In this document: positions 11,373 through 22,542 of the stretch, piece by piece
Layout: each line of letters starts with the position of its first letter
Numbering within the stretch: position 1 is the first letter of the stretch
DNA from: Methylorubrum rhodinum
GTDB taxonomy: Bacteria; Pseudomonadota; Alphaproteobacteria; Rhizobiales; Beijerinckiaceae
Length of the DNA stretch: 64,000 nt
Direction of reading: 5' to 3'
Assembly (NCBI RefSeq): GCF_014199935.1
Contig: NZ_JACHOP010000006.1
Span: 1 to 64,000 of the forward strand
The notes under the pieces: model-generated
Told to the model about the DNA's origin: nothing
The model's database searches: none
Seen by the model: the letters and a program-made list of their open reading frames with translations, nothing else
Program-made: the position numbers and the translations under genes

Positions 11373-11672
11373 CATCGGCCCCTGCACGAGCAAGATCCAT
11401 CGCTAAGATCTTGCTCCTTGATGTTTTAGTTTGAAGCTGAGGGCTGGCAGGTATAACGTATGCCGATGCGTTTCCGAGCGTATAGACGGGCCGTGACGAT
11501 GAAGTTCCAGCGAACGAATTAAATCTGTCTTCTCATCCAACTTTCGATTGTTGGGAGAATTGATCTTCAACCTATCCGCTGGCGCAAATCGCTTTGCAGA
11601 AAGAGGCCCTGAACGACTTCTGGACGGCGTGCGAGGATGGCATGCGATCCCTGTGCGGCGGATGGAAGGGCT

Positions 11673-14600
11673 ATGACTCCCAGAGCGTCGGCATTGCCTT
11701 CCGGAACCCCGCTCGCTTTCCTTAACGGCGGCGGCGAACTCGGCGCCCTGATGCGTGCGAAGGACTGGTCGGAGACGCCGCTCGGATCACCCGAAACTTG
11801 GTCAGGAAGCATCAAAACAGCCATCAGCATTTGCTTGAACTCGCGATTCCCGATTCTGATTTGGATCGGTAAAGATCTCAGAATTGTCTATAACGATGCT
11901 TACATTCCATTTTTTGGGGGAGCCAAGCATCCGGCCATGCTCGGTGAACCGGGTCGAATCGCCTGGGGCGAGATCTGGCCGGCGATTGCTTCGATGCACG
12001 ACGAGGTGGGGGCCGGTCGGGCAACGTGGGTCGAACATTACCAGATGTTCTTCGCCCGAACGGTGCCGCACGAGGAGGTCTACGTCACCTTTGGATACAG
12101 CCCGATCCTCGATGAAAACGGCCGTCGGATCGAGGGCGTCTTCTGCGCTTGCTACGAAACGACCGAAGAAGTCGTTCGAGAGAGGCGGCTTTCGACCTTG
12201 CGTCACCTGGGCGCGCGGAGTGCCGAGCATCGGACCGTCGAGATCGCTTGCCGCGAGGCGGCCGAGGTTCTGGACGGCAATCCCCTCGATATCCCGTTCG
12301 CGGCCCTCTATCTCTCGAACGAAGAGGGAGGCGGAGCACGCAGGGTCGCCGGCACACGACGGCTCGGCGAGCGCGCGGCATTTCCGGCGGTCCACCCGAT
12401 CCGCGATGTGGTTGCGGCGGATGGCCCCTGGCCGCTCGGCCTCGTCGCCGAGACGGCTCGAGCGGCGGAAGTGACCGATCTTCCGAGCCGCGGCTGCCAA
12501 GTCACGACGCCTCTCTGGTCCGACCCGGTCGAAACGGCGTTCGTCCTGCCGTTGAAGAACGCCAACCACCAGAGGCCGGCGGGCTTCCTCATCGTCGGGG
12601 TCAGTCCGCGGCGGATCATCGATGCGGGCTACCGCAGTTTTCTCGACCTCGTGGCCGGACATATCGCGACGACCATCGCGGACGCCCGCGTCCTGGAGGA
12701 GGAACGCCGGCAGGCCGAGACGTTGGCGCAGCTCGACCGGGCCAAGACGGCGTTCTTCTCCAACGTCAGCCACGAGTTCCGCACCCCTCTCACGCTGATG
12801 CTGGGTCCACTCGGGGAACTTCTGGCCAAGCCCGAGGGTGCGCTCGCCCCCGATGCCCGCGTGCTGGCGACGGTGGCGCATCGCAACAGCCTCCGCCTGC
12901 TCAAGCTCGTCAATACGCTGCTCGACTTCTCGCGCATCGAAGCGGGCCGGGCCCAGGCCTGCTACGAACCTTGCGACCTCGCACGGTACACGGCGGAACT
13001 GGCCTCGAGCTTCGGTTCGGCCTGCGATCGCGCCGGCCTGCGGCTCGACATCGTCTGCGATCCGCTCCCGGAGCCGGTCTACGTGGATCACGACATGTGG
13101 GAGAAGATCGTTCTCAATCTTCTTTCCAATGCCTTCAAGTTCACCTTCGACGGCGGCATCGCCGTTCGTCTGGAGGCCGCGCCGGGAGGCGCCGCGTTGC
13201 GGGTCAGCGATACAGGTGTGGGGATACCCGCTGCCGAACTGCCGCGCGTGTTCGAGCGCTTCCACCGGGTCGACAACCGAAAAGGCCGATCGCACGAGGG
13301 GAGCGGCATCGGCCTCGCGCTGGTGCAGGAGTTGGTGCGCCTGCACGGGGGCACCATCACGATGGAGAGCCGAGAGGATCACGGCACGTCCCTGACGGTC
13401 CTGGTGCCGTTCGGGACGGATCATCTCCCCGCCGAGTGGATCGGCGGATCGCGCAGCCTGTCCTCGACAGCGAGCCGAGCGGAGGCTTTCGTCGAGGAAG
13501 CGCGGCGCTGGCTTCCGGGGCCGGCCGAGGAGCCGGCCGAGGATCGGTCGCCCGTGGTGGAGGACGCGCAGGCCGCCGCTCCGCCGACCGAGGCGTTGGA
13601 CGCCCGCATTCTGCTGGCCGACGACAATGCCGACATGCGCAGCTACCTCGTTCGCTTGCTGACGGGACAAGGTTGGGTGGTCGAGGCGGTCGCCGACGGC
13701 GAGGCCGCGCTGGCGGCGGCAAGGCGGCACCGACCCGATCTCGTCCTGTCGGACGTCATGATGCCCGGGCTGAGCGGGCTCGGGCTCGCGGCCGCCCTGC
13801 GGCGGGATCCACACTTCACCGAGGTGCCGATCCTCCTGCTGTCCGCTCGGGCGGCCGAGGATGCGCGCGTCGAGGGGCTCGGGATGGGGGTCGACGACTA
13901 CCTCGTCAAACCCTTCTCCGCGCGCGAGCTTCTGGCGCGGGTGAAGACGCACCTCGTCCTGGCGGGGTTGCGCCGTACGGCGGCCGCGCGGGTGCGCCGG
14001 AGCGAGGCGCGCCTGCAGGCTGCCATCGATCTCGTCGGCCTTTCGCCCTACAGCTGGGATCCTGCCACGGGCGCCCTGGAATGGGATGCGCGGCTCAAGG
14101 CCATGTGGGGCCTGCCGCCGGACGCCCATGTCGATCAGGACGTGTGGTGGTCCGCCATCCATCCCGAGGATCGGCCGCTGGTCGAGGAGGCCGTCGGCCG
14201 CTGCATCGACCCTGCCGGGGATGGTGTCTACCACGTCGAGTATCGCGCGATCGGAATCGAGGATTCGGTCGAACGCTGGGTCTCCACCTACGGACGAACC
14301 ACGTTCGAGAACGGCCGACCCGTGGAGTTCACCGGTGCCGCGCTCGAGGTGACCGAGCGCAAGCGTGCCGAGGCGGCCCTGCGCGAGAGCGAGGAGCGCT
14401 TCCGGCGCTTCGCCGAGCATACGGCCGACGTGCTCTGGCTCGCCGATCTGGAGAGCGGAGGCATCGACTACCTCAGCCCGGCTTTCGCGCAGGTCTGGGG
14501 CATGCCGGCCGACGACATGCCGGATATCGCGAGCTGGCTGATGAGCGTTCACCCCGAGGACCGCGACGCCGCCGCGCAGGCGGTGGAGCGCGTCGGCGGC

Positions 14601-15434
14601 GGCGAGACGCTCGTGCTGGAGTACCGCATCCAGCGCGCCTCCGACCGAGCCGTGCGCCGCATCCGCGACACCTTCTTCCCGATTCCGGACCTCGACGGAC
14701 GGATCCGGTCCGCGGGTGGGATCGCGCAGGACGTCACCGTCGACACGGGCCTGCGCGCCTACGTGGTCGCGGACGGGGACGACGCCCGGCGTGGCCTCGT
14801 CGGCACCTTGCAGGCCGCCGGTTACGAAGTCCGCGCCTTTGCCAGTGGGCAGGCCTTCCTGAAGATGGCGGGTTCGCTGATACCGGGCTGTGTCGTCTTC
14901 AACCTCGGCGACGCGGGCGGTCTGGCCGTCCTGAGCGAGTTGAGGGCGGCCCGCGCACATCTCCCCGTGGTGGCGCTCGGTACGAGCGGGGGCGATGTCG
15001 GTTTCGGGGTCCGCGTCATGAAGGCGGGCGCGGCCGACTTCCTCGAACTCCCCTGGACACCGGAGAGCCTGCTGTTCGCGGTGAGAACGGCGCTCGCCGC
15101 GCTCCGCGCCGAGGCCGATCGGGCGCGCGGGGGCGACGAGGCCCGGAGCCGGATCGCGGGGCTTTCGGGGCGCGAGCGCGAGGTGCTGGAGGGCTTGCTT
15201 GCCGGTGGGACCAACAAGACCATCGCCCGGACGCTGGGCCTGAGCCCCCGCACCGTGGAGATCCACCGCGCCCGGGTCATGGAAGCGCTCGGCGCCCGCA
15301 CGCTGCCCGAGGCCGTTCTCCTCGCGACCGCCGCCGGCGTGCGTCCCGCCGATCACGGCGGCAACGCGCGCGAAGCCCGGCACCCCAGCGGGAAACCGGC
15401 CGCCAGAGGCCCACCGATCACGGGCGAACGCTAA
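11673..15434 (+). CDS. hybrid sensor histidine kinase fused to PAS, pseudo-receiver and LuxR-type HTH
   Basis: A 1,253-residue soluble protein with no membrane segments. Order (residues): PAS-like 20-150; GAF-like 165-335; HisKA with [10 protein letters not shown], His367; HATPase with N-box around Asn482, then DTGVGIP and GSGIGLAL; receiver with [11 protein letters not shown], Asp694; two PAS/PAC modules about 780-1035; a second receiver-like domain about 1045-1155 in which the phosphorylatable Asp is Asn (FNLGDAGG, Asn1077); and a FixJ/NarL-type HTH 1160-1215 ([11 protein letters not shown]...[20 protein letters not shown]). Kinase and DNA-binding output are thus on one chain. The ATG at 11673 follows GGAAGG; an ATG at 11637 would add 12 residues. 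The stop overlaps that of the convergent Crp/Fnr gene. Confidence 0.9.
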   Translation: MTPRASALPSGTPLAFLNGGGELGALMRAKDWSETPLGSPETWSGSIKTAISICLNSRFPILIWIGKDLRIVYNDAYIPFFGGAKHPAMLGEPGRIAWGEIWPAIASMHDEVGAGRATWVEHYQMFFARTVPHEEVYVTFGYSPILDENGRRIEGVFCACYETTEEVVRERRLSTLRHLGARSAEHRTVEIACREAAEVLDGNPLDIPFAALYLSNEEGGGARRVAGTRRLGERAAFPAVHPIRDVVAADGPWPLGLVAETARAAEVTDLPSRGCQVTTPLWSDPVETAFVLPLKNANHQRPAGFLIVGVSPRRIIDAGYRSFLDLVAGHIATTIADARVLEEERRQAETLAQLDRAKTAFFSNVSHEFRTPLTLMLGPLGELLAKPEGALAPDARVLATVAHRNSLRLLKLVNTLLDFSRIEAGRAQACYEPCDLARYTAELASSFGSACDRAGLRLDIVCDPLPEPVYVDHDMWEKIVLNLLSNAFKFTFDGGIAVRLEAAPGGAALRVSDTGVGIPAAELPRVFERFHRVDNRKGRSHEGSGIGLALVQELVRLHGGTITMESREDHGTSLTVLVPFGTDHLPAEWIGGSRSLSSTASRAEAFVEEARRWLPGPAEEPAEDRSPVVEDAQAAAPPTEALDARILLADDNADMRSYLVRLLTGQGWVVEAVADGEAALAAARRHRPDLVLSDVMMPGLSGLGLAAALRRDPHFTEVPILLLSARAAEDARVEGLGMGVDDYLVKPFSARELLARVKTHLVLAGLRRTAAARVRRSEARLQAAIDLVGLSPYSWDPATGALEWDARLKAMWGLPPDAHVDQDVWWSAIHPEDRPLVEEAVGRCIDPAGDGVYHVEYRAIGIEDSVERWVSTYGRTTFENGRPVEFTGAALEVTERKRAEAALRESEERFRRFAEHTADVLWLADLESGGIDYLSPAFAQVWGMPADDMPDIASWLMSVHPEDRDAAAQAVERVGGGETLVLEYRIQRASDRAVRRIRDTFFPIPDLDGRIRSAGGIAQDVTVDTGLRAYVVADGDDARRGLVGTLQAAGYEVRAFASGQAFLKMAGSLIPGCVVFNLGDAGGLAVLSELRAARAHLPVVALGTSGGDVGFGVRVMKAGAADFLELPWTPESLLFAVRTALAALRAEADRARGGDEARSRIAGLSGREREVLEGLLAGGTNKTIARTLGLSPRTVEIHRARVMEALGARTLPEAVLLATAAGVRPADHGGNAREARHPSGKPAARGPPITGER

Positions 15435-16225
15435 AGGTATCCGGCCTCGAACTCCGCAAGCTCGCGCAGCCGCCGCGGCGCGAGGATCCGCAGACGGCGG
15501 TCCCGCAGCGAGATCAGGCCGTCGCGCCGCAGGGTCTGCAGCACGCGATTCACGTGCACACTGGAGAGGCCGAGCGTGTCGGCCAGATCCACCTGGGTCA
15601 GAGGCAGATCGAATTGGCCGTCCGAGACCTGGCCGATCGATCCCAGACGTTCCAGAAGCTCGCACAGGAGATGGGCCGTTCGCTCGAGACCCGAGCGCAT
15701 GCCGATATTCGCGATCCATTCGTGGGCCGTGGCCTCCTCGGCGAGCCTTGCGTGCTGCAAAGCGAGCGCGATGCGGGGATGGAGGCCGAGCAGATCGAGG
15801 TAGACCGCCCGCGGGACCTTGGCGATCCGGCATCGGGTCAGTGTCTCGATCGCGTGGTCGAGTGGGTAACCGTGGAGCGCACCGCGATCGCAGAGGTCGC
15901 CGGGGACGAGGTAGGCGATGATCTGCCGCTGGCCGGACATCCGGCGCTTGCACCGGCTGGCGAACCCGGCGAAGACGATGAGCGCGTGGTCGGCCACGCC
16001 TGCCTGCTCCAACAGGACGGTATGCCGCTCGACCGGCCGGGCATAGCCGGTCAGGCCCGCGAGCGCCGCCCGATCCTGCTCGGTCAGCGGGGCGACGGCA
16101 TCGAGCTTGCGCGCCAGCGCAGAGGCGAGGCCGTCGTCTCCCGGCGCCGGGGCCGGATGGGGCCGCAGGCGAGCGCCCCCGGACACGGTGGGATTGATCT
16201 CGCAGATCGGGGCGGTCATCTCCAT
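15431..16225 (-). CDS. Crp/Fnr-family transcriptional regulator
   Basis: A 264-residue regulator with an N-terminal extension, a cNMP-binding-type domain (about 50-160, with [16 protein letters not shown]) and a C-terminal winged helix ([21 protein letters not shown]). No four-cysteine FNR cluster is evident. It is only remotely like the regulator at 825-1529 and resembles the many small-genome-copy Crp proteins of Methylobacterium. Its stop codon overlaps the stop of the convergent hybrid kinase by 3 bp, so read-through antisense transcription is possible. Ligand and targets cannot be told from sequence. Confidence 0.85.
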   Translation of the reverse strand: MEMTAPICEINPTVSGGARLRPHPAPAPGDDGLASALARKLDAVAPLTEQDRAALAGLTGYARPVERHTVLLEQAGVADHALIVFAGFASRCKRRMSGQRQIIAYLVPGDLCDRGALHGYPLDHAIETLTRCRIAKVPRAVYLDLLGLHPRIALALQHARLAEEATAHEWIANIGMRSGLERTAHLLCELLERLGSIGQVSDGQFDLPLTQVDLADTLGLSSVHVNRVLQTLRRDGLISLRDRRLRILAPRRLRELAEFEAGYL

Positions 16226-16533
16226 CTGGCTTCTCCTTCAGGATGATGGACCATTCTCCCGGCGGCGCGCGGCGGGTGCATCCGGTTCGTTTCTAAGGAA
16301 CGCTCCAATCCGCGTGCCGCGATGGCCCCGCTGGGGTCGGTCGCCCGACGGGCTTCCGCCCGGAAGAAGGCCTTCCTCGATCCCGATCGCCTCGGCCAGT
16401 TCCGGCCGAATGCGTCCCTGAAAGAAGTTCCCATCGCGCTACGGAGAAGACCGTAGGCATCGACCGGATAGTGCGATGGCCGGCAGCGTGTACTCCTTTG
16501 GCCTGGCAAACGACTTCAGGTCAGGAGAGCGCG
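16226..16533. other. intergenic region between Crp/Fnr and formaldehyde-dehydrogenase-like gene
   Basis: This stretch must contain the promoters for the leftward Crp/Fnr gene and the rightward dehydrogenase. A leftward open frame of 97 codons crosses it but has no family resemblance and no convincing start. I see no FNR/FixK-like box and no strong hairpin. Confidence 0.4.
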
Positions 16534-17688
16534 ATGCGAGCAGTCGTCTACAATGGTCCGCGCGATGTGGCAGTGCAGAACGTGCCCGATGCGCGGACCG
16601 AGCGGCCGACCGACGTGCTGGTGCGGATCACGAGCACCAACATCTGCGGCTCCGACCTGCACATGTACGAGGGCCGGACCGACTTCCCGCGCGGCGGCGT
16701 CTTCGGGCACGAGAATCTCGGCCAGGTGACCGAGGTGGGCAGCGCCGTCGATCGGGTGAAGGTCGGGGACTGGGTCGCCATCCCCTTCAACATCGGCTGC
16801 GGTTTCTGCAAGAACTGCGAGCGCGGCTTGAGCGCGTACTGCCTGACCACGGCCGATCGCAGCGTCCTGCCGAACATGGCCGGCGCCGCGTACGGCTTCG
16901 CCGACATGGGGCCGTATCGGGGCGGCCAGGCCGACCTGCTGCGTGTCCCCTACGGCGACTACAATTGCCTGAAGCTGCCGCCGGACGCGGAGGAACGGCA
17001 GAACGACTACGTGATGCTGGCCGACATTTTCCCGACCGGCTGGCACGCCACCGAACTCGCAGGACTCCGTCCCGGCGAGTCGATCGTCATCTACGGGGCC
17101 GGCCCGGTCGGCCTGATGGCGGCCCTCTCGGCGATGATCAAGGGCGCCTGCATGGTGATGGTGGTCGATCGACATCCCGACCGCCTGCGCCTCGCGGATT
17201 CGATCGGGGCCGTGCCCATCGACGATTCGAAGGGCTCCCCGGTGGACCAAGTGCTGGCCTTGACGAACGGCGTCGGGGCCGACCGTGGCTGCGAGTGCGT
17301 CGGCTACCAAGCCCACGATCCGCAAGGTCACGAGCATCCCAACATGACCATGAACGACTTGGTCAGCTCGGTGAAATTCACCGGCGGCATCGGCGTGGTC
17401 GGCGTTTTCACGCCCCAGGATCCGGCCCCGCAGGATCCGCTCTACAAGGAGGGCGAGATCGTGTTCGACCACGGCCTCTTCTGGTTCAAGGGGCAGACGA
17501 TCGGCGTCGGCCAATGCAACGTGAAAGCCTATAACCGGCAACTGCGCGACCTCATCTCGACCGGCCGCGCGAAGCCGTCCTTCATCGTCTCCCACGAGTT
17601 GCCGCTGGGAGAGGCGCCGAAGGCCTACCGGCACTTCGACGCGCGCGACGATGGCTGGACGAAGGTGATCCTCAAGCCGGCCGCCTGA
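16534..17688 (+). CDS. zinc-dependent dehydrogenase, glutathione-independent formaldehyde dehydrogenase type
   Basis: A 384-residue MDR enzyme closest to the FdhA-type (formaldehyde dismutase-like) branch, which carries a tightly bound NAD. Catalytic zinc ligands are in NICGSDLHMYEG (Cys38) and GHEN; the structural zinc loop is CGFCKNCERGLSAYC; the nucleotide loop is YGAGPVGLMA. The long insert around 118-135 is typical of the branch. Likely substrates are formaldehyde or other short aldehydes, which suits a methylotroph. The ATG at 16534 follows a CAGGAGAG ribosome binding site. An FmdB-like zinc-ribbon gene follows. Confidence 0.85.
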   Translation: MRAVVYNGPRDVAVQNVPDARTERPTDVLVRITSTNICGSDLHMYEGRTDFPRGGVFGHENLGQVTEVGSAVDRVKVGDWVAIPFNIGCGFCKNCERGLSAYCLTTADRSVLPNMAGAAYGFADMGPYRGGQADLLRVPYGDYNCLKLPPDAEERQNDYVMLADIFPTGWHATELAGLRPGESIVIYGAGPVGLMAALSAMIKGACMVMVVDRHPDRLRLADSIGAVPIDDSKGSPVDQVLALTNGVGADRGCECVGYQAHDPQGHEHPNMTMNDLVSSVKFTGGIGVVGVFTPQDPAPQDPLYKEGEIVFDHGLFWFKGQTIGVGQCNVKAYNRQLRDLISTGRAKPSFIVSHELPLGEAPKAYRHFDARDDGWTKVILKPAA

Positions 17689-17776
17689 TCGGCCAGGTCG
17701 ACTTGCCGGCCGGGCGGGCATCCGTTCGCCCGTCCCATCCGCCATCGCGCCGGACGGGCGCGCACGCGAGGATGCC

Positions 17777-18103
17777 ATGCCGATCTACGACTACGCGTGC
17801 GACGCGTGCGGCCCGTTCACGGCCATGCGGCCCATGGCGCGTTTCCGCGACCCCTGTGCCTGCCCGGAATGCGGCGTCGGGGCCTCGCGGACGGTTCTGA
17901 GCGCGCCGGCCCTCGTCCGCGGCAACGCAGGCCGCATCGCCTGCGCGGCGACAGAGCCGCGTGCGAATCCCGCGCCCCGGGCTTCGTCGGCCCACCCCGC
18001 GGGCTGCGGCTGTTGCGTGCGCCGCTTGCCGCTCCCGGGCGCCCTGTCCGCGGGCGGACGGGTCTTCACGGCACACGGACCGATCCGGCGCGGCGGTCCG
18101 TGA
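17777..18103 (+). CDS. FmdB-family zinc-ribbon protein
   Basis: A 108-residue protein starting MPIYDYACDACG with a second knuckle CPECG at about residues 34-38, the zinc ribbon of FmdB proteins first noted beside formamidase genes. The C-terminal part (CGCCVRRLPLPG and a Pro/Gly-rich tail) is less typical. The family is proposed to regulate or assist amidase and porin expression, but the biochemical role is unsettled. It lies 88 nt after the formaldehyde dehydrogenase-like gene and 60 nt before a DJ-1 gene. Confidence 0.75.
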   Translation: MPIYDYACDACGPFTAMRPMARFRDPCACPECGVGASRTVLSAPALVRGNAGRIACAATEPRANPAPRASSAHPAGCGCCVRRLPLPGALSAGGRVFTAHGPIRRGGP

Positions 18104-18163
18104 CGGCGCCCGCACGCGGGTGCCCCGCATCGCGCGCAACCCCAGTCTTCCCGAGGAACGATC

Positions 18164-18730
18164 ATGGCTTCCGACACCCTCAACGGCCTGACGGTCGCAA
18201 TCCTGATCACCGACGGTTTCGAGCAGGTCGAGATGACCGAGCCGCGCAAGGCGCTCGATCTGGCCGGTGCCGAGACGCAGATCGTGTCGCCGAAGGACGG
18301 CGCGGTGAGAGCCTGGAACTTCACGGAATGGGGCGACCAATTCCGGGTGGACAGGTTGCTGAACGAGGCTCGCCCCGATGAATACGACGCGCTGCTGCTG
18401 CCCGGCGGCGTGATCAACCCCGACACGCTTCGAACGATCCCTGCAGCCGTCGCGTTCGCGAAGGGCTTCTTCGACGCGAGCAAGCCCGTGGCCTCGATCT
18501 GTCACGGTCCCTGGACCATCATCGAGGCGGGCGCCGCGCGCGGGCGCCGCCTGACCTCCTGGCCGTCGCTCCGAACCGATCTCGAGAACGCGGGGGCCGA
18601 TTGGGTGGATGAACAGGTGGTCGTGGACCTGAACTTGGTCACCAGCCGCATGCCCGACGATATACCGGCGTTCAATCGGGCGGTGACCACGCTGTTTTCA
18701 GGCGCATGCGGGGGCGTTCGGCCCGCGTGA
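18164..18730 (+). CDS. DJ-1/PfpI-family protein (type 1 glutamine amidotransferase-like)
   Basis: A 188-residue protein with the family fold: an N-terminal VAILITDGFEQVEM strand-loop containing the conserved Glu, DALLLPGG, and the nucleophile elbow SICHGPW (catalytic Cys in the CHG motif). Such proteins act as stress proteases or as glyoxalase-III or deglycase-type enzymes; the exact activity is debated. It is in line with the preceding zinc-enzyme and FmdB genes, which suggests a carbonyl-stress operon. A second DJ-1 paralogue lies just downstream on the other strand. Confidence 0.82.
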   Translation: MASDTLNGLTVAILITDGFEQVEMTEPRKALDLAGAETQIVSPKDGAVRAWNFTEWGDQFRVDRLLNEARPDEYDALLLPGGVINPDTLRTIPAAVAFAKGFFDASKPVASICHGPWTIIEAGAARGRRLTSWPSLRTDLENAGADWVDEQVVVDLNLVTSRMPDDIPAFNRAVTTLFSGACGGVRPA

Positions 18731-18933
18731 GCCGAGACGACCGCGCTCGATCGCTCGACGACGGGTCGATTTGGATCATCATCGAATCGATCGAGCGCTC
18801 GACCTCGGCGAAAGGCGTCCGACGTCGAGGATGCTCTTACGCGTGCCGGAGGGATCGAGCTGGAGCGTTCGGCCCCTCGACGTCCGCGTCGAGAGGCTCC
18901 GAAACCAGCCAAGAAGGCGTGCGCCCCATCCGG

Positions 18934-19623
18934 TCATCGATTGTCGAGATACGCTTTCAGGCGCTCGGCCGTCGGACCGGACGAGGCCGGGTTCTGGCCG
19001 GTGATAAGCAAGCCGTCCCCGACCACGTACGGCGCCCAGTCGCCGGCCTTGGAGAACACGCCCCCCTTCCGCTTGAGCTCGTCCTCGACGAGGAAGGGGA
19101 CGATCGCGGTCAGGCCCACGGCTTCCTCCTCGGTGTTCGTGAAGCCGGTGACGGCCTTGCCCGCGACGAGCGGCTTGCCGTCGGGGGCCTCGGCGTGACG
19201 CAGCACGCCGGGGGCGTGGCAGACGAGGGCGACAGGCTTGCCGGCCCGGAGCGTCGTCTCGATCAGCCGGATCGAGGCGGGGTCCTCGGCCAGATCCCAG
19301 AGCGGACCGTGTCCGCCGGGATAGAACACCGCATCGAAGCCCTCGTGGGTGACGCCGTCCAGCCGGACCGTGTTCGACAGGGCGGCGTCGGCTTCGCCGT
19401 CCGCCTCGAAGCGTCGGGTCAGGTCGGTCTGAAAGTCCGGCTCGCTGCTCTTGGGATCGAGCGGCGGTCGCCCCCCCTTCGGCGAGGCAAGGACCACCTC
19501 CGCACCGGCATCCTTGAACACGTAGTAGGGTGCGGCCAACTCCTCCAGCCAGAAGCCGGTCTTGCGGCCGGTGTCACCGAGCCGGTCATGCGAGGTCAGC
19601 ACCATCAGCAACTTCATCGTCAT
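18934..19623 (-). CDS. DJ-1/PfpI-family protein, HchA/glyoxalase-III-like subgroup
   Basis: A 229-residue protein, longer than the neighbouring DJ-1 gene, with LMVLTSHDRLGDTGRKTGFW, an early Glu in the WLEELAAPYYVFKDAG segment, FDAVFYPGGHGP and the nucleophile ALVCHAPG (Cys-His). This pattern belongs to the Hsp31/HchA-like branch that converts methylglyoxal to lactate without cofactor (family knowledge). The start may be the first ATG (19623) or the second, two codons later. It converges on the DJ-1 gene at 18164-18730 with a 203-nt gap. Confidence 0.82.
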   Translation of the reverse strand: MTMKLLMVLTSHDRLGDTGRKTGFWLEELAAPYYVFKDAGAEVVLASPKGGRPPLDPKSSEPDFQTDLTRRFEADGEADAALSNTVRLDGVTHEGFDAVFYPGGHGPLWDLAEDPASIRLIETTLRAGKPVALVCHAPGVLRHAEAPDGKPLVAGKAVTGFTNTEEEAVGLTAIVPFLVEDELKRKGGVFSKAGDWAPYVVGDGLLITGQNPASSGPTAERLKAYLDNR

Positions 19624-19878
19624 TCTCCTGGGTCAGCCTGGATCTGTCGTTCGTCCGCTTGCGAGCGGGTCGGGCGCGGCGGGCGGCCATCCCTTCGGTG
19701 GAACGCTCGGCGGTTGTCTCGTGCACTCGGTTGGTTTCGGTTCTGCGCTGCCACCCTCGGAGCGGGGAAGCGAGGCTGGCAGCCCGCGCAGCGTCCGCTC
19801 CCGGCTTTGGAGTTGACGCTCGAAGTGGTGCCGCACGAAATCGACAAGAGGTCACCCGCAATGCTAGGGTAACGCGCC

Positions 19879-22542
19879 CTATTCCGGGTCGGCATCGAGC
19901 GCCTCCCTCAAATACGGCGCCGTGCGGCTCGCCTTGGCTTCCGCCACCCGCTCGGGCCGTCCGGCCGCCACGATGGTGCCGCCGCGGTTTCCGGCGCCGG
20001 GCCCGACATCGATGACGTGGTCGGCACCGGCCATGACGCGCATGTCGTGTTCGACCACGACGACCGTGTTGCCGGCATCGACCAGACCGTCGAGCTGGAG
20101 CATCAGGCGGTCCACGTCGGTCGGGTGAAGCCCGGTCGTCGGCTCGTCGAGGACGTAGAGCGTGCCGCCGCGCTGGCCCCGCTGCAGCTCGGTCGCGAGC
20201 TTGATGCGCTGGGCCTCGCCGCCGGAGAGTTCGGTCGCGGGCTGGCCCAGGCGCAGGTAGCCGAGGCCGAGATCGCGCAGCACGGCGAGCGGGCGCAGCA
20301 CCGAGGGCTCGTCCGCGAAGGCCGCGCAGGCGCGCTCGACGGTGAGCCCGAGGACGTCCGCGATGGAGAGCCCGTTCCACGTCACCTCCAGCGTCTCCGG
20401 CGCATAGCGCGTGCCGTGGCAGGTCGGGCAGGGGGCGTAGACGCTCGGCATGAACAGCAGTTCGACGCTGACGAACCCCTCGCCCTCGCAGGCCGGGCAG
20501 CGGCCCTTGGCGACGTTGAAGGAGAAGCGGCCGGCGTCGTAGCGGCGCCGCCGCGCCTCGGGGGTGGCGGCGAACAGCTTGCGGACGGCGTCGAACAGGC
20601 CGGTATAGGTTGCGAGGTTCGAGCGCGGCGTGCGCCCGATCGGCTTCTGATCGACCTTCACGAGGCGCCGGACCGCCTCCATGCCGCCGACGATGCGCCC
20701 CTCGGTCGGACCGGGCGCCTCGTCGAGCGGGTCTTCCGGCTCGTCGTCGGTCTCGACCGCCCGCCCGAGGCGGTCGCCGACGAGTTCGAGCAGGGCTTGG
20801 GACACGAGGCTCGACTTGCCGGAGCCCGAGATGCCGGTCACGGCGGTGAGGCATCCGAGCGGGAACGCGGCCGAGACCCCGTTCAGGTTGTTGCGGACGA
20901 TGCCTTCCAGGCGCAGCCAGCCCGTGGGCGCGCGCCGCGGGCGCCGGTGCGGCTCGGCGAGCCCGAACAGGTGTTTTCGCGTGCGCGAGGCCTCAATGTC
21001 GCGCAGGCCTTCGGGCGGGCCGCTGTAGAGCACGGTGCCGCCATGCTCGCCCGCGGCCGGGCCGACATCGACGAGCCAGTCGGCCCGGCGCATCGTGCCG
21101 ATGTCGTGCTCGACCACGAACAGCGAGTTGCCCGCGGCGAGCAGCCCGGCCAGCGCCTCGTGCATCGCGTCGCCGTCGGCCGGATGCAGCCCGGCGGTCG
21201 GCTCGTCCAGCACGTAGGCGACGCCGAAGAGCTGCGAGCGCAGTTGCGTGGCCAGCCGCAGGCGCTGCAGCTCGCCCGAGGACAGGGTGGTGGTGACCCG
21301 GTCGAGCGACAGGTAGCCGAGGCCGAGTTCCGTCAGCGTCCCGATCCGGTCGATCAGGTCGGCGGCCAGCCGCTGGGCGGCGAGTCGCTTCTCGATCGAG
21401 AGGTTGGGCGTCACCCGCACGTCCGGCGCGCCCGCATGGGCCGAGGCGCCCGCGGCGGCGCGCCGGGCGCGGTCCTGCCGGCCCGCATCGCGGTCGAGCG
21501 TCGCCGGGATCGTGTCCTCGTCGGGCAGCCGGTCCTCGGCCGCCGGGCGCATCGCCTCCGCCAGGTCGGACAGCGTCATGCGCGACAGCTCGCCGATGTC
21601 GTAGCCGGCGAAGGTGACCGAGAGCGCCTCGGGCTTCAGGCGCTTGCCGTGGCAGGCCGGGCAATCCTCGCTCACGAGGTAGCGCGCGGCGCGGCGGCGC
21701 ATGAGGGCGCTCTGCGAGTTGGTGAAGGTGCCGAGCACGTGGCGGCGGGCGCTCGTGAAGGTGCCCATGTAGCTCGGCTCCAGCCGCCGTCGGCGGGCGG
21801 CCTGCGTCTGTTCCGGGCTGAGCCCGGCATAGACCGGCTCCTGCGGCTGCTCGTCGGTGAACAGGATCCAGTCCCGCAGCGCCCGCGGCAGGTCCTTCCA
21901 GGGCGTGTCGACATCGACGCCCCGGCTGACCAGGATGTCGCGCAGGTTCTGCCCGCCCCAGGCCTGCGGCCAGGCCGCGACCGCCCGCTCGCGGATCGTC
22001 AGCGACGGATCGGGCACCATCGAGGCTTCGGTGGCCCGGTAGACCCGCCCGAGCCCGCCGCAGGACGGGCAGGCACCCTGGGGCGTGTTGGGCGAGAAGT
22101 CCTCCGCGTAGAGCATCGGCTGGCCCGGCGGGTAGGTGCCGGCGCGCGAGTACATCATCCGCACGAGGCTCGACAGGGTGGTGACGCTGCCGACGGAGGA
22201 GCGGGCGCTCGGCGTGCCGCGCTGCTGCTGAAGGGCGACGGCCGGAGGAAGCCCTTCGATCGCGTCGACATCGGGCACGCCGACCTGATCGATCATCCGC
22301 CGCGCGTAGGGCGCGACCGACTCGAAGTAGCGGCGCTGCGCCTCGGCGTAGAGGGTGCCGAAGGCCAGCGAGGACTTGCCCGAGCCGGACACGCCGGTGA
22401 ACACCACGAGGGCGTCGCGCGGCAGCTCCACATCGACGTCGCGCAGGTTGTGCTCCCTGGCGCCCCTCACCGTGACGTAGCCCGGCCGTCCCGCGCCGGA
22501 TCGAGCGATCCTGACCGGTTCTCTGGGCTTCGGCTGGTCCAT
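19879..22542 (-). CDS. UvrA-like excinuclease ABC ATPase (UvrA2-type paralogue)
   Basis: An 887-residue tandem ABC ATPase. The first Walker A is GVSGSGKSS (Lys56) and the second GISGSGKSS. There are two ABC signature regions ([12 protein letters not shown] and [12 protein letters not shown]) and several CxxC pairs for the zinc modules ([26 protein letters not shown]). It is shorter than housekeeping UvrA (about 940-970) and has a Pro/Ala-rich insertion near 370-400, as in the UvrA2/DrrC-like subgroup linked to damage or drug tolerance. The start at 22542 is chosen because GGGGAAGG lies 6-7 nt upstream; the open frame reaches 22629. Confidence 0.88.
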   Translation of the reverse strand: MDQPKPREPVRIARSGAGRPGYVTVRGAREHNLRDVDVELPRDALVVFTGVSGSGKSSLAFGTLYAEAQRRYFESVAPYARRMIDQVGVPDVDAIEGLPPAVALQQQRGTPSARSSVGSVTTLSSLVRMMYSRAGTYPPGQPMLYAEDFSPNTPQGACPSCGGLGRVYRATEASMVPDPSLTIRERAVAAWPQAWGGQNLRDILVSRGVDVDTPWKDLPRALRDWILFTDEQPQEPVYAGLSPEQTQAARRRRLEPSYMGTFTSARRHVLGTFTNSQSALMRRRAARYLVSEDCPACHGKRLKPEALSVTFAGYDIGELSRMTLSDLAEAMRPAAEDRLPDEDTIPATLDRDAGRQDRARRAAAGASAHAGAPDVRVTPNLSIEKRLAAQRLAADLIDRIGTLTELGLGYLSLDRVTTTLSSGELQRLRLATQLRSQLFGVAYVLDEPTAGLHPADGDAMHEALAGLLAAGNSLFVVEHDIGTMRRADWLVDVGPAAGEHGGTVLYSGPPEGLRDIEASRTRKHLFGLAEPHRRPRRAPTGWLRLEGIVRNNLNGVSAAFPLGCLTAVTGISGSGKSSLVSQALLELVGDRLGRAVETDDEPEDPLDEAPGPTEGRIVGGMEAVRRLVKVDQKPIGRTPRSNLATYTGLFDAVRKLFAATPEARRRRYDAGRFSFNVAKGRCPACEGEGFVSVELLFMPSVYAPCPTCHGTRYAPETLEVTWNGLSIADVLGLTVERACAAFADEPSVLRPLAVLRDLGLGYLRLGQPATELSGGEAQRIKLATELQRGQRGGTLYVLDEPTTGLHPTDVDRLMLQLDGLVDAGNTVVVVEHDMRVMAGADHVIDVGPGAGNRGGTIVAAGRPERVAEAKASRTAPYLREALDADPE

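Noticed and set aside
11560..11580. TTGATCTTCAA upstream of the hybrid kinase as an FNR/FixK box
   Set aside because: The half sites are 3 nt apart instead of the required 6 between TTGA and TCAA.
11802..16246. Long open frames (about 1,370 residues) in other frames across the hybrid kinase
   Set aside because: They are Arg/Pro/Ala-rich shadows of high-GC coding DNA. The frame with intact kinase, receiver and HTH motifs is the real one.
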